Below, piece by piece: positions 37,358-51,420 of a stretch of DNA of 64,000 nt. Made by a program: the position numbers and the translations under genes. How positions within the stretch are numbered: the first letter of the stretch is position 1; each line of letters begins with the position of its first letter. Source of the stretch: Arabidopsis thaliana (lineage: Eukaryota; Streptophyta; Magnoliopsida; Brassicales; Brassicaceae); assembly GCF_000001735.4 (NCBI RefSeq), contig NC_003075.7:14199001-14263000 (forward strand). The letters are read 5' to 3'. The notes under the pieces were generated by a model that did not search any database, was not told where the DNA came from, and saw only the letters and a program-made list of their open reading frames with translations.

Positions 37358-39680
37358 CAAAGCTATAGGTCACCACATATTTTTTCTTTCCTTTTTATCG
37401 CAATCCATTATTTTCGTCCTTGTTACTGTTGGCATTTGTCTAAACCTGAACTCCGACGTAATTAAGTTGTCAAATTGTATAATACGCACGTCAGCAGGAC
37501 ATTCTGCAAAATCACAACGAAAAGCATGGTAAAAATAATTGCCAGAAAAATACATCACATGTGTCTAAAATCTTCAGAATATTTTATTTATAGTTTTTAA
37601 TAGTTGCTGAAATTTGAACAGCCAGTTGGTTTTGGGACATTATGCATGTGTGTTTATGTGACCAGGATCTTCTGTGACCAAAAAAAAAAAAAATGTGACC
37701 ATGATCTACTTTATTATTGAATTAACTTTAGTCTCCATAACTGAAGCCAAATTAATTGGATATACCTTATCATCTTCAACTAAGAATTAAAATTAGTTAC
37801 CACTAATGTGATTACCGTTTATGCAAAAATAAATAAATAATGTGACTGTAAAATATTACAGTACATTTTACAAAAAAATGCTCTAAGCAGTAATTTTTTT
37901 TTTTTTCTTTGACATCATCAAACAGTAATAATTTTCTGTGGCAAAAATAGAAAGAAAATAAGCCCATGCGTCCATGATGCATGTGTCTCTTGCTCACGTA
38001 CAGATACAAGAGGGATTTAATAAATGACCGTTGCAGGAAAGACTGAATACATGAAAGTTTGTGATAATCAGTCACATATCTAAATACAGACCTAGATTGT
38101 TTGTTACTACTTTTATTTTGCTTGATTTGTTTGTTTGATTTGCATGTTAGTACTTGATGTTTGATCAGCTTGTTAGTTTAATCCAATTCTCGCATCTCTG
38201 GTATGTAACAAACGTACTGGTACCTCTGAGTTTGATATGCTTTATAATACCATCAGTTTTATCTTTTATATATTCCTAAAAAAATATTATCAGAAACTAA
38301 GATTCGATCACATCAATATTTTTACTGTATTGGAAACTGTCAAATTATCAAAATGAAAATAGCATAACTAACGATTATGATTATGATTAAATTTAAAATA
38401 AAATAAAATGGAACTTTATGTTGATTGGTTGTCAAGGTAAGTAAGAGGATCAATAAGATTTGATTCGAATTCATATTTTATAGAAAGTATTTATAAATAA
38501 TAATATGACAACATTTAAAGAAACATACAGAAAGAGATAGACAGTAGTAATGTAGTGTAGCAGGGAAATGCATGTGCACAAAATCTACGGTAGATATTAT
38601 TTAATGGATTTTAAACAAGTTTTGGTGTATAGATTACTCCACTATGCTTTATGGTATTATGCTACTACGATATATAATTTAGTGGTTTATAACTTTATAT
38701 TAATGTCGTCACTGTAACTTTGAGAATTTAAACAACATTCATGGAATTTCGATCAGAATTATATCAGAAGGTTTTATAATCGTCCTATCCATAAATACCG
38801 ATTTCTTCTTTTGCTTTATTTATAGCGAATTTGAAAGTTTTGTATACTGTTGAAAATAGTAATCACTAAAATATGATCGATACGACCAAATTGTCCAAAA
38901 GGACCAAAACGGGCTAGTAAATAGAGAGAACTCGGGAATTCTATGTCCGCAGGTAGAGACCGAAGACGGATTATCTCAATCGTTCGTGTGTTTAGGTAAA
39001 TATTACTACTACCATTCAAAATCAAAAACTATTAAACATATCACTAAATTAATAAAATTTACTTGTAAATCAAATTGAAAGTGGCGTCATTACTAAGAAA
39101 GAATATTAATTCGTTAGCATCTGACCTACAAGTGTCACACACCTGTTAGTTCCTTGTCTTTTTAAAAATGTGACCCTTTACTACTTAAATATTGTTTATG
39201 GAGTTATTAATAAGGCTAGGAGAGATGTTCGGGGAATCACATGATTCACGACATTAGTATTTATATGAATAATTATTATTTTGGGTTAATAATAAATTAA
39301 GTATAATTGTAGCTAAATAATAATGTTCATCGATAGTCTGTCTCTATACTACAGCCAAAACACGCCCGCTAGTATAAAGGAGCCACACCAGAACTGAAGA
39401 AATTTTAAGAGGCTAGTTATTAAAGATGGTAACAATAATCATATACATAATACACAATGTCTTTAGGCAGTATGAATATAGATAAATTTGTTGATATATA
39501 TGAACTGTTAATTAGACTACTATTAGTAGTTTTTGTTGGATGGTATTTTAGCCCTCAGACTACATTCTGAAATTGTTAAAATTAAATAAATATTTGCATA
39601 ATGGGGTGAATAAATTATTTTTGGTGGCACGATTCTAAATCCAAGGAAGGCCTCGACCGGGTGATATGTACTGACTTTAT

Positions 39681-39710
39681 AATCAATCAATCAATCAATT
39701 AATTAATTAA
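39681..39710. repeat. AATC/AATT microsatellite
   Basis: About four AATC units followed by three AATT units; simple sequence with no attached gene. Confidence 0.8.
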
Positions 39711-41866
39711 AATAGAGAACTAAAACACGTTTTAAGAACACTATTCTGTTAGCCTGCAATTTAAGTCCCTTTTGAGAATGACAACATATGTGTGTCTTGT
39801 ATATAATATATACAAACATACTAACACAAAATTATAAATTGTTTTAATAAATACTACCATATTCCAAAAATTGTCATTTAACACATTTAACGTAAATTAA
39901 AAAAAAAAATGCCTAACACAAATATGATGTTATATAATGTCATTAATGCTATAATATATTTTCGAAAATTAGCTTTGGATAAAGGATAAAACGACATTCC
40001 GCTTGAAACAAAATAACTTTACAACCACTTTTTTTTGAAACGGAAAGTGTACAAATGTAAAACGATTGAAGATAGAATCGGGATTCTTTACTTTTTGGAT
40101 GTTTGGCAACGCATATAATTGTGAGTAGTTAACTTTTAAAAAGTTTTTAATATTATAATTTATATATTTAAATTTAACAAAATAATAAATATTTTGAATA
40201 TCTAAACATATAAATGTTTAAAATAATACGGAATTAATTATATTGCAAAATATGTTATATAGCGGAACGTATTTGAATAGATGTTAATGAAAGTTTAAAA
40301 TATTATTTTTTTGACATTTTAATACATATTAAATCTTCTTTATTTTTTCACCAAAATTTATCGTGCCAAACGAAACTGATTTAGTTGAAATTACGTAAAA
40401 TAATAATCTTCTGCTAGTTAAACTCTACTATGTAACCTTTGTAGTTATTTTTAACAAAAAAGAAAAAAGTAAGTAAATGTTTAATATTTAATAGTCAACA
40501 ACTACGTCATATATGACACACTCACATAACATTTACAGAAGATGCAACCAGGGAAAGTTCCGGGAATAATCGTAAAATATTGTAATATTAGGTCTTTAAT
40601 ACAATAAAATAAAATAAATAAGCGTTGCGACTAAAAATCAAGGTTGGTTCTGTACACACGTGTACAATATAGATACTACAAAAAGCTTCACTTTTTTGAT
40701 TAAAATGTGTTGAATCTGTAAATTTAATAATGACTTTGACACAAACTGATATATGTAATTAGTTACATTTTACTCGTATTTACGTTATATTATATAGTTC
40801 GATTGCTTCTGCTTTTCTTAGTGAGTCCCTTATAGGTTTTTTCTCGACAATACATCTCCTAAAAAGTAATATACAAAACTTAAGCTACTTTTATATATTT
40901 CATTGCTGCCTCAGAAAAATCATTTATAGATACCAGATTTATTGTTATATATGATTAACGCATTAATGATAAAACAAGTATACTTTGAGAAAGCTATGAT
41001 GCGGAAGAAAAATAAGGAAACGAAATACTTACACAAAATGTTCAAGCTATAGTGTCTAAGGCTAATTATAATCCGTTTCTGATTCGGTTTCTTTTTTCTT
41101 TTTTGGTTTTAACGTTTTAAAGCTTTGACAAGCTGTAAATGAAACGTGTCTAACGTACGTGTAATATATTAAACCTTATTATTATGTAATTTTATTAATT
41201 TTAAAAAATCATCTGAAAATAAGAATAACATGTCTTAATAATTATTCTACGTAGAGTAAATGAAAATACTAATCCGTCAGCTATTCTTTTATGTAATTAT
41301 CAAGGTCAATACGAGAACAATATAGTAATAAGCTCCGATCTATAGGTATATTAAAATTTTCAAACTTGAGTAATTAAATCGAATAGTATTGTAGTCTTGG
41401 AAGTCATACAAGACCGAAGAAAAAATGAAAAAAATACGATAATATTATAATATACGACAAAAATATTGCACAATCATTGTAATTAATAAATGTTTTATTT
41501 GTCAGAATTAATTGTGAAATCAAATAAGGGCATAAAATCTATGTATGTGTATGTGTGTGTGGGAAGTATCTAATGAAATCTGGACACAATCTGATCCAGC
41601 GAGGCAGTAGTTACTGATCTTAATAACAAAACATAAAAAAGATTTTTAAAAAAAAAATCCTTTTTTAAAAAGATAAAATAAAAAAGCTTATAAAGAAGAG
41701 ATCACCATTAGAGATCTCTTCGATTCCTCAGCTCAAAGCTAGCCAAACCAACCCCACACACACAAAACGAAAAAAAAACAATTGTTGGGTTTTTTCTCTC
41801 TCTAGCAAGATTTTCTCTCTCTAGTTCTTTGATTATTAGTATTTTTTCCGGTGTATAAACCAAGAA

Positions 41867-43513
41867 ATGGGTAGTAGTTTTTTCGGGAGACCAAAAATGG
41901 GTGGATCTTCGTCATCATCACCAACATCTTCTTCTTCTTCTCCGGCAAAGAGAGGGAAGAACAAGAATGGTTCTGACAAGCCTAAGCAGCCTCAGAGAGG
42001 TCTCGGCGTCGCGCAGTTAGAGAAGATTAGATTACACGGCGAGTATAACTGCAACAGCTTCAATACCTACCCTTCTTATCATCCCTCAACTTATCAGGTA
42101 CAAATTTCACTCACATATACATATCTCTATAGATCCATGTAAAAATAGTCTAGTAGTAATTGTTTTTTATAAATTTTAGAATTTCATCAAAAAAACTCTG
42201 GTTTAGAATCTTTCTACCGTGACATTAAGGATGATTTGGATGCAATTTTCTTTTTGATCGTGATAGCTAACTGTATTTTTTTTTGTCTGTGTTTTGAGAC
42301 GTAATGTCTAAATCGAATTGCAGAATGATTTAGATTCAGCATGCGTTTGTTTCTTCTTGTTGATCGAAATGAGTAATATGAATAAGTTTCGTGTATGTGA
42401 ATGTTGAATAATGTAGGAGGATGTGAGGATCCAAGGAGGATATCCATCCATACCATCGTCATCACCATCCTTTTCATATGCATCATCATCACCACCACCA
42501 GCTCCTTATGGCTTTCATCCGAACATGATGGTATGTATAAATATGCTACATTCAAAGTTGTGTACATACATATGCATGTGTATTTTTACATATACTGTAT
42601 CTAGCACTATGCTTTCCACAAACTAGTGATGTATACACATCACATGTTTATTCTTAAATGCACATCTTTTTAGATTTAGAAGAAATTTAAATCAGATTCT
42701 TAACTTAGCTTTAGAAGAAATCATTTCGGTTTGAAATATCTCATCTTAATTATTCGCAAGATCTTCAGTTATATCCGTCTTAATTATCTTGTTTTCTGCA
42801 AAAGATAAAAGCATTCTTAACAAATTGTATATCGTTTAATTACTAGTTTCCAATCGTTGACGTGAAATAATAAGATCCATGTAATTCAACTCGATCGGTG
42901 GAATAATCAAGAATAATCATTTTTTATCAATAATTGTTTCATTGCCCTTTTTGTGATCTCACAGATGAATGCAAATAATGATCAATACGAGAGAACAACC
43001 ATAAGATACGGAGATTCTCAGCCTCACAGAGCACCAAGGTCAGTCCGTACACATTGTTATTGTTAAAGATTATTTGAATAAACAATATTTAACTTAAATT
43101 TTATGTTGTTTATATATATGCACTTAAATGTTTGTGATATAGTTAAAAATAAAGCTAATAATTTTCTTACAACAGTTGGAACCCGAGCTACGGCATCTTG
43201 GAGAGCCAGCATTTTGTGGAACCAAACACAACCAGACACTTCTTACATGAGGTTATTACTTTATATATACATAAATATAGTATACATACAAATAATTAAT
43301 CCATGTCTTAAGAGATATAGTGGTTAGAATGTACTAAGATTTGACATGATAATTTGTGTTAATTCTTTCAAAATCGTTTCTTTACATGCGGATCTCTCTG
43401 AATGATTTTGTTTTCCAATCTTATAGGATCAGAGAAATATATCGTTGGGATCGGGTATTCAGAACTTCGAAACCAGTGAAGCAAACGAGCTAGATTTGGA
43501 ATTGAGATTGTAA
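41867..43513 (+). CDS. TIE1: EAR-motif repressor, TCP interactor
   Basis: Five exons: 41867-42097, 42417-42530, 42965-43038, 43176-43251 and 43427-43513; 193 residues. The N-terminus is Ser-rich and basic, followed by RGLGVAQLEKIRLHGEY, the conserved helix of SPL/SPEAR-type adaptor proteins. The middle is Ser/Pro-rich. The protein ends exactly with an EAR motif, LDLELRL, which recruits TOPLESS corepressors. TIE1 is known to bind TCP factors in the nucleus and repress them during leaf development. Identification rests on the combination of helix, length and terminal EAR motif, plus position in the chromosome order. It stands alone in about 10 kb of gene-poor DNA. Confidence 0.9.
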
Positions 43514-45248
43514 CTTTGACTTATGTATGAACTCATATTATTGGATATAAGGCCATGGAGTTGTTTATACATTCAAAGCAGTTAAGAGAAATAATATATA
43601 GGTCATTTGATATGATTTGGGGTATCAGATTTTGATATCAAGATGTTTCTATGGTCAATAGACCAGTCATAAAGTATTGTCCATGCATGACTCCATATAT
43701 AGTACTAATTTGGAGTACAAAGAAATATCATTAATTAGAATCTGCATGACGGGAACGGCTAATACTAGATCGTAGTGTGGATATTCGTATAATACAAGAA
43801 TAAAAAACTATATACGTAAAGGTTTCGATTGGTAACTCGGGGTTTTGGGTAATCGCGTCTGCTTACCTCACTTTTGTAAACTTTCTTATTGTCCATTTCA
43901 TCGCCTCCTCTATTGAATATCCTTAATAGTTAGTTCTTTAAACTTCATGTAACGGCAAATACTTGTAAATAGAGCTGACCCTCTTATGTATACATTAAGA
44001 AAAAAACTAAGACAAAAGTTACTTTCGGATAAATAAAAAAGTAAGCCATATGCTTTTATATGATTATATGTTGTAAGAAGAGCCAACAATGTTACGACAT
44101 CATCGATAAAATGATGTTGATTGATTGCCTTTGTGATTAAGATTAAATTTAATTGTCATGTAAGAATATAATAATTGGTTGGCCTCTTCGGTCTCTTTTG
44201 GATTGTGGTAAGCGATACAATAATTTTGACTGATGGTGATTGGTGGCGTTGATCTAATTATCACAAGGAATGAAAATGAAACTAAAGGTTTTGAATATAT
44301 AATTATGATTTCTTAACAAGATTAACAAAAACGCGATCAACATGACCTTTTACTCATTATCAAACTTTTTCTCGTACAATGTTTGTCTATTTACCATTGA
44401 TCCAGATTTATTGTGAATATAATATACAAGAATATTTCAACACCCACCGAAAGTTATTCTTGACTGATCACTGGATTTCCTTGCTTAAATCATTAAATAA
44501 AAAAACCTTAAAACACGTTTTAATGATGTCTTGCACTTTTAGAACGAACTTTATAAACTAATCTAAATGGAGAATCGTTGTTTACAATGTTTCACCACTT
44601 CATGAGTGTCCAATCTCTGTTATGTGAACGAAAACAAACCAAATTAAATATAATCTATCTAAAAGTAAAACCAAAATGTATCAAAATTTATTTTTTGGTT
44701 AAGCATGATTTATTAAATTTTTTTCATGAAATCCTAAAACAATGTAACGGATTTTTTTTATCTAAGCCCTATGCAGTATGCAACGAGACGAAAATACCTG
44801 ATTAAAAATATGGAAATCGTAAGGAACAATAGAGTAATAAAACAGATTGATGACAAACGAAGTTACTATTGGTAAAATTTCTGATTTGGAAGAGGAGAAG
44901 TTGACAAGTTCATCGACCCCATTTATTTGTGGAGTCTTCCCCACGTATATTCCTCGGCCTCTACCACAACCGCGTGAGCCAGCTAACAGTGTCCATCTTC
45001 TTATATTTTAGTTTTTTTTTTTTTTTCTATCTAATATTTATTTATCAAACACATGTTGGTGATTGGAAACTAAGAAACATACATATTCATAGTACCTTTC
45101 CAGGATAGCATTTTCTTTATATTAAAGAAGTTAGTTCTTTAATTGTTATGTTGTCTAATTCATGCATACAAAGTTCATTAGATGCACGTCAATTGTCAAA
45201 ACTCTATACTTTTTGGACTACGTCAAAATTTCGATTTCTTAGAAGTTA
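43514..45248. other. Intergenic, no gene seen
   Basis: The TIE1 3' UTR and the XTH26 upstream region; AT-rich, with no supported ORF or structured RNA. Confidence 0.5.
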
Positions 45249-45256
45249 TATATAAA
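45249..45256 (+). promoter_or_regulatory. TATA box of XTH26
   Basis: TATATAAA lies 87 bp upstream of the XTH26 ATG, a normal distance for a plant core promoter with a ~55-nt leader. Confidence 0.6.
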
Positions 45257-45335
45257 GAAAGCCTTACTGACAAACAAATGGTGATCGAATAGAGTTCCAA
45301 TCCAAAACATTCCAAACACAAATCAAATTCGTAAG

Positions 45336-46781
45336 ATGGCGGGTCTTCAAGCGAAGACGTTAATGTTCGTTCTGGCAGCTGCCTTAGCGACTCTTGGTCG
45401 CACATTTGTGGAGGCAGACTTCAGTAAGAATTTTATTGTTACATGGGGTAAAGATCACATGTTCATGAATGGTACCAACCTTCGACTTGTCCTAGACAAA
45501 TCTGCAGGTATATAGTAATCTTATAACACAATAACTTTAAAATCAGTCCATTTAATTTTAGTCTATTATTTCATGAGAAACTTGATAGATAAACATGTAT
45601 AACTGTTTTTATGTTTTTGTTTGTTTTTGCAGGATCTGCTATTAAATCAAAGGTGGCTCATTTGTTTGGAAGCGTAGAAATGCTCATCAAACTTGTGCCA
45701 GGGAATTCTGCTGGAACCGTTGCAGCCTATTACGTAAAATTTTCTTTTGAACTCGATCGATAGAATTACAAAAAAAATAAAAAAAAATAGAATCAATACG
45801 CAATTCTTTTATATATAGAAAAATTAGATTAATGTTTTCAGATTTTTCTTTGTAGTTATCGTCTACGGGAAGTACACACGATGAGATAGACTTCGAGTTC
45901 CTAGGAAATGCGACTGGTCAGCCGTACACGATCCACACCAACTTATATGCTCAAGGGAAAGGAAACCGCGAACAACAATTCCGGCCATGGTTCAACCCGA
46001 CCAATGGTTTCCACAACTATACCATCCATTGGAACCCATCCGAAGTTGTGTAAGTAATTAACTTATGGCTATGGCGGTTTCTTAAGTACTTTATAAAAAC
46101 TCCAAACAAATGCTAAGAAATGGTACTTTCTATCAATGAAATACCACATCAAAAAAACTTAAGTAAGATTAAATGTTACTTAGATAGTTTAGTTTGTTAC
46201 TGTAAAACAACATTAAAGTACAAACACTTCATGATGAATTTTTCTTTTAGTTCCTTAATGTTTTCGAACCTTCAAACCAAAAAAACTTTAGGAATCTCAA
46301 ACGATTATATGTTTTTATTTCCTTTCTATAAATAAACGTGTCGCACACCATGTTGTATATCTTATATAGGTGGTTCGTCGATGGAACTCCGATCAGAGTT
46401 TTTAGAAACTACGAAAGTGAAGGAATCGCATACCCGAACAAGCAAGGTATGAAAGTGTTTGCGAGTCTATGGAACGCAGAAGACTGGGCAACACAAGGAG
46501 GTCGAGTGAAGACTAACTGGACGCTAGCACCATTTGTGGCCGAGGGTCGTAGGTACAAGGCAAGAGCTTGTTTGTGGAAGGGATCAGTCAGCATCAAGCA
46601 ATGTGTAGATCCAACTATACGGTCTAATTGGTGGACATCACCATCATTTAGTCAGCTCACTGCTTCGCAGCTGACGAAGATGCAAAAGATAAGAGATGGT
46701 TTCATGATCTATGATTATTGCAAGGACACTAACAGATTTAAAGGTGTTATGCCTCCGGAATGCTCGAAGAAGCAATTCTAA
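45336..46781 (+). CDS. XTH26: Xyloglucan endotransglucosylase/hydrolase
   Basis: Four exons: 45336-45507, 45633-45733, 45856-46049 and 46370-46781; 292 residues. A signal peptide of ~23 residues ([13 protein letters not shown]) directs secretion to the cell wall. The GH16 catalytic motif is [10 protein letters not shown], with Glu101 as nucleophile and Glu105 as acid/base. An N-glycosylation site (NAT) follows directly, as is usual in this family. The XET C-terminal extension has its paired Cys residues (ACLWKG, KQCVD, YDYCKD, PPECSKK). The enzyme cuts and rejoins xyloglucan chains during wall growth. Identity as XTH26 is from recognition and length. Confidence 0.94.
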
Positions 46782-47358
46782 TTCAAGTTTCCGGCCAGCG
46801 GGCGGAACGAGGAGAGGCTCCGGCAATCATAGCACCGCGGTCGAGGTTAATGGGGACGGACTGTAAATTCGTTTTTCATTATTTTTTTTAATAATTTATT
46901 TTTCTGAATTGTTTTTGTGAGGATTTTTGTGTGTCTTTGATTCATTGATAACTCGAATGAGCAATCATGATGAAGAAGAAGAAGTTTTTTTTTTTCCATT
47001 TTTTCTTTGTTAAAATCCTATACAAAAAAAAACAAATTCAAAAGCTAAAACCCTAGTAAAAAGAGACAAAATCCAATACAAAATTATCCCCAAAATTATC
47101 CATATTTAGACACATTGCGTTGACTTTAGAACTAGTGGATTAGAAACTCCACCGGTCCTACGTGGCAACTAAATTTCAGTCCACGTCACCGACACACAAA
47201 TTTTCTTAGCCTTACTATACCATACAATTTACGTTAATGCCCCTATTGTCTCATCTATTCGCAAATTTCAACTCTCAAATTCAACGAAGTAAAAAAGCCC
47301 TAAATTGATATCTCTATCCCTTGCGCATGATCCAGATTCGGTTGTGATCGGAGCTGCC
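46782..47358. other. XTH26 3' UTR and CKL4 promoter
   Basis: Contains no coding sequence. The ~70 bp before the CKL4 ATG (CTATCCCTTGCGCATGATCCAGATTCGG-like) is closely repeated before CKL3, so the gene duplication included the leader. Confidence 0.5.
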
Positions 47359-50197
47359 ATGGAACGTATCATCGGCGGCAAGTACAAGCTCGGACGGAAG
47401 ATTGGCGGTGGTTCCTTTGGAGAGATTTTCCTAGGTGTGTTCTCGTTGATTCTCGAGTTTTGTTCTTCTTCTTTGGTTTGAAATTGACGTACCTTGTTTG
47501 TTGATTTCGCAGCTACGCACATCGATACCTTCGAGATTGTAGCTGTTAAGATCGTAAGTTTCAATTGAATCAGCTATTAAACGAATCTACTCTGGGAATT
47601 TTGTATCATGTTCATTGTTTCGTGTGGTTCTTTGAATTGATTAACTCTAAATTTATCAGTCAAGCTCCTTGAAATGGTACTTTTTAGCTGACAATTTGTC
47701 TTTAACTCAGATCATTTGGATTGTTTTGCAGGAGAACAGTAAAACAAAACATCCTCAGCTTCTCTATGAAGCTAAGCTATATAGAACTCTTGAAGGAGGA
47801 AGTATGTTTCTCATTCCTATCTTTTCCCATTCTGTCGTTGTTGGTCATTGGAGGGATTGATTATCAGTACAATGCTCATTTTGCAGGTGGAATTCCGCGC
47901 ATAAGATGGTTTGGAGTTGATGGAACAGAGAATGCTTTAGTGATGGATTTGCTCGGTCCAAGTCTCGAAGATCTTTTCGTCTACTGTGGGAGAAAATTTT
48001 CACCAAAGACGGTCTTGATGTTGGCTGATCAAATGGTATGGCATGAGTTTTAATCACATTTATTGCGTCTGGTTCTGTTTAAATACTAATCATTTCTCTT
48101 GAGTTATACATTTATCATCTAATGTGCTTATGATTTTCTTATTCCGATTTTACAGCTAACTAGAATAGAATATGTACATTCCAAAGGATATCTGCATAGA
48201 GATATAAAACCAGATAACTTTCTCATGGGCCTAGGCCGCAAAGCGAATCAGGTTTATCTAATTGACTTTGGACTGGCCAAAAGATATCGTGATGCCAACA
48301 CCAACCGCCACATCCCTTATAGGTATTTGTGGCCATGGTTCATTATATTGTGTCTACCATCTGGAGGTGGTAAATTATCTTATCTGTTATAAGTTTTTAA
48401 GGTCACATTATACAACTTATTACCTTTTATTTGGTTGTATTCAGGGAAAACAAGAATTTAACAGGAACTGCACGATATGCAAGTTGCAATACACATCTTG
48501 GTATTGGTAAGGAATGCTGCCACTTTTTTCTCCCCTTTGTGAAGTAAAGTTTTTGCTCACATATTTCGATTTCTCTTTCGCAGAGCAAGGTAGACGGGAT
48601 GACCTAGAGTCTCTTGGATATGTGCTTCTGTACTTCTTAAGAGGAAGGTGTGTTGACTTTTTGACTTGAAAGAACCTAGTTAACATTGTGTTTTTGGCAG
48701 GGTATTGTTTTTCCTTGTTTGAGATTTACTTAACCGTTTTCTTGCTTTACATTTTGTTCCTATTTTAATGAACCTCCTTTTCTAGCCTTCCATGGCAGGG
48801 TCTTAAGGCTGTTGACAAGAAGCAAAAGTATGACAAAATTTGTGAGAAGAAGATATCAACTCCTATTGAGGTCTATTTCCCTCTACTGTGTGAGTGAATT
48901 GTTTTTTGTTAATCCTCATTCAACTGAATAATATCCCATCCTTTGTAGGTTCTATGCAAAAGCCACCCCGTGGAGTTTGCTTCATATTTTCATTATTGCC
49001 ACACACTGACATTTGATCAACGCCCTGATTATGGATTCTTGAAGCGGCTTTTTCGTGATTTATTCTCACGGGAAGGTACTTTGAGAAAGACATCCCTCCA
49101 TCATTTTTATAATCCTCTCTGCTAGCATCAGTTATCTACCTAGCTCACTTAAACGTTTTCTTCTTTGCAGGATATGAGTTTGACTATATATATGACTGGA
49201 CTATTATAAAGTATCAGCAATCACAGAAAACTAGAAGTCAGTCTCAGGTATAGTTTATCAATACCATTTGTTATTTTTTTTTCTCCAGGTGTATGCATAT
49301 TTTGTCTTGTTCATAGAGAAGATTTCCTGGGGAGAAGTTTTACTTGGTTTTGCTATTTTTTAGTTTTGGTGCTAAATATAGATATGCCTGTCTTCCTAAC
49401 AATAAACTGTCATGCTGCAGGCCGTTCCTGGGTCTAGTAATGCTCGTGCAATACCAATGGACACAAGCAATCATCGAGGTCAGCTCGAGTTATAAATTTT
49501 AATTGTGTCACTTTCTGATTAATTTTGTAATAGTATATGATGTGTTTTTTGTTTTCTCTCGACTTTCACACTGGACTCAACTGGCATAGAGTGTTTGGCT
49601 GATTTAGTTTCCCGTTGCAACTGTTTATTTCAATATCTTGATGCTAACTCTCCGTTTGGCAGGAGGAACTAAGATTTCACATGAAGCCCAAGTCTCTGAC
49701 CGTGTCAGACCGGCTAATGCCAGTGGTCCAAGCCCACAGATTAATACCGCTGTAGGGAGGAGTCTGGGTTTTGATCAAGTCCACAAGAATGTACGTGCTT
49801 ATTCATTTGCCTCTTCCAAATAAATGTTGTATCCTGCAACCCTCCCCCTTGTGTTAGCATCTCATGCCTGCATCTGTGTTGCTTCAGAGTTCTGCATGGT
49901 TCTCTGCTTAAAGCTTTTACCTGTTTTGCATGGTCAATTGTCATCAACGAGCTCTATATTGTGATATGAACTACATATAGCATAAATGATTAAAACACGA
50001 TACTGATCATCACGAAATATGCTCTTGACCATTATTTTACTGAAAACCCATTGCAGATGAACATGCCATCATCCACTTCATTATCTCCTGCGGGTACCTC
50101 AAAAAGAAATGTCAGACCCGAAACCTCAAATTCTGGGTTTGGGAGCGGGAATAAAACCGGCGGTTGGACTTCACCATTCATGTCACCGGGGAAATGA
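47359..50197 (+). CDS. CKL4: Casein kinase 1-like protein kinase
   Basis: Thirteen exons: 47359-47434, 47513-47553, 47732-47801, 47887-48035, 48156-48322, 48445-48506, 48584-48647, 48786-48870, 48949-49075, 49171-49247, 49421-49478, 49663-49790 and 50057-50197; 414 residues. The CK1 Ser/Thr kinase domain fills residues ~9-280. It has a Gly loop GGGSFGEIF, Lys38 in [15 protein letters not shown] with catalytic Asp128, DFG with Asp149, and the CK1 marker [14 protein letters not shown] in place of APE. The C-terminal ~130 residues are Ser/Pro/Asn-rich and less conserved, and probably direct location. CK1-like kinases in plants act in hormone, light and plasmodesmatal regulation; the role of this one is not readable here. 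It is the upstream half of a tandem pair with CKL3 and lacks one intron that CKL3 has. Confidence 0.95.
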
Positions 50198-50953
50198 TGC
50201 AAAAAAAGTTGGAGTATATCATTCATCTGATCTGCTGAGCAAGATTATGTGTGCCTTTGGGTCTAAACTGTGATTTCTGCAGTGAAAAGCTCTAGACTGA
50301 GGTTGAAGATCTGAATGGAGTTTTTCCATGAACAGCTTACTGTTTGACAAAAGGCATGAAGATTATGTTTGCTTTCCTTCAAGATTCTCACAAATGACTG
50401 ACTTCAACCTTTGTATAAAATCTTGCAACCGGGCGTGTAATTTGGTTCTTGTGATTCATTCTCCCAAGTTTTCTTCTATAAAACTTTGTTCGTATTTCTG
50501 TACGTAGTTCCCTGTGTTGGGGCATAACCTGGGTTTGCTGTGTCATCAACATTGTTTGCAGAAAATCAAGAGCAAAGCATGAGCAGCTTCAGCAGAGATG
50601 CCTTCAAAGGCTTGAGTCAAGAGTTGCTTGTGGCAGGGACATGTCACCATCAAGCTAATGTGCAGCTGACGAGAACGTAAAAGGATAAGCTATGGCTAGC
50701 TTCTGGAATGCTCCGAGAAACACTTCCCCCTTTTTTTTTCTCTGAATTTCCTATTCAGTTTAATGGTATTCTGTGTTTGATTTTTCTTACTCGATTTTGT
50801 GCATTGAAAAAAATTATATCAAAAAGCTTGACTTGATCCAAACATGCATTTTCAATTGCTATTATTAAAAAAAAAAAACGTATAAAATTGTAGTCTCAAT
50901 ATTGAAATACAAACACCTAGAATTGATCGATTTGGTAGAGAACTAGTTAGTGG
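50198..50953. other. CKL4 3' UTR and flank
   Basis: This contains the CKL4 3' UTR. A possible 3' UTR exon begins after TTTGCAG near 50562 and is mirrored after CKL3 near 55480. No other gene was seen. Confidence 0.45.
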
Positions 50954-50962
50954 ATTAAATTT

Positions 50963-51293
50963 GGGTTGGCTGATTTTCGAGCCATAAACTATTTCGATTC
51001 TCAGCTTTCACACCCGGACTTTTGGGCCTTTAAATTTCCACCATCAACTTTCATATTCCCAAAATTACATCATCTATTTTTGGATTCATGCTTAAACATA
51101 CATTTCCAATTGAACCATTCATTTAACCGGGATTAACCACAAATCCGCGTTTACTGTACCGCGATTGCGATTAACCCAACTAATACCCAGACCCGTTAAG
51201 AAAACGACGTCGTTTTCATTTCGTTTAACTCATCAAAAAGAGAAAGAAAACGACGTCGTTTTCATTCTTCTTCTTTAACTCTCAAATCGATTT
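50963..51293 (+). repeat. Left terminal inverted repeat of the MULE
   Basis: About 0.33 kb, inverted copy of 51709-51994 with scattered mismatches. It contains two copies of the 16-bp palindrome AAAACGACGTCGTTTT (51201-51216 and 51247-51262), against one (51740-51755) in the right arm. Confidence 0.85.
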
Positions 51294-51420
51294 AGTCGTT
51301 CTTCTTTAATCTCGACACTGTGAAATTAGGGTTCTTGAGAGAGAAAGACAAAAGGGGATTTGGGGTTTTCTTCTTCGGTTCGAATTTTTGGGTCTCGATT
51401 TGGGTTTCGAATAGGGAGAA

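Larger units (their letters stand above)
34918..41866. other. 7-kb gene-poor AT-rich region upstream of TIE1
   Basis: After the methyltransferase 3' UTR this region holds no ORF with family resemblance. Visible items are an 11-bp poly-C run (about 35868-35878), a CA repeat (35951-35966), a hairpin repeat (37260-37357), an A-tract between two GTGACCA copies (37658-37706) and an AATC/AATT microsatellite (39681-39710). It ends with the CT-rich TIE1 leader (41796-41822) and a TATA-like TTATAAAG near 41688. It may be long regulatory DNA for TIE1. Confidence 0.5.
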
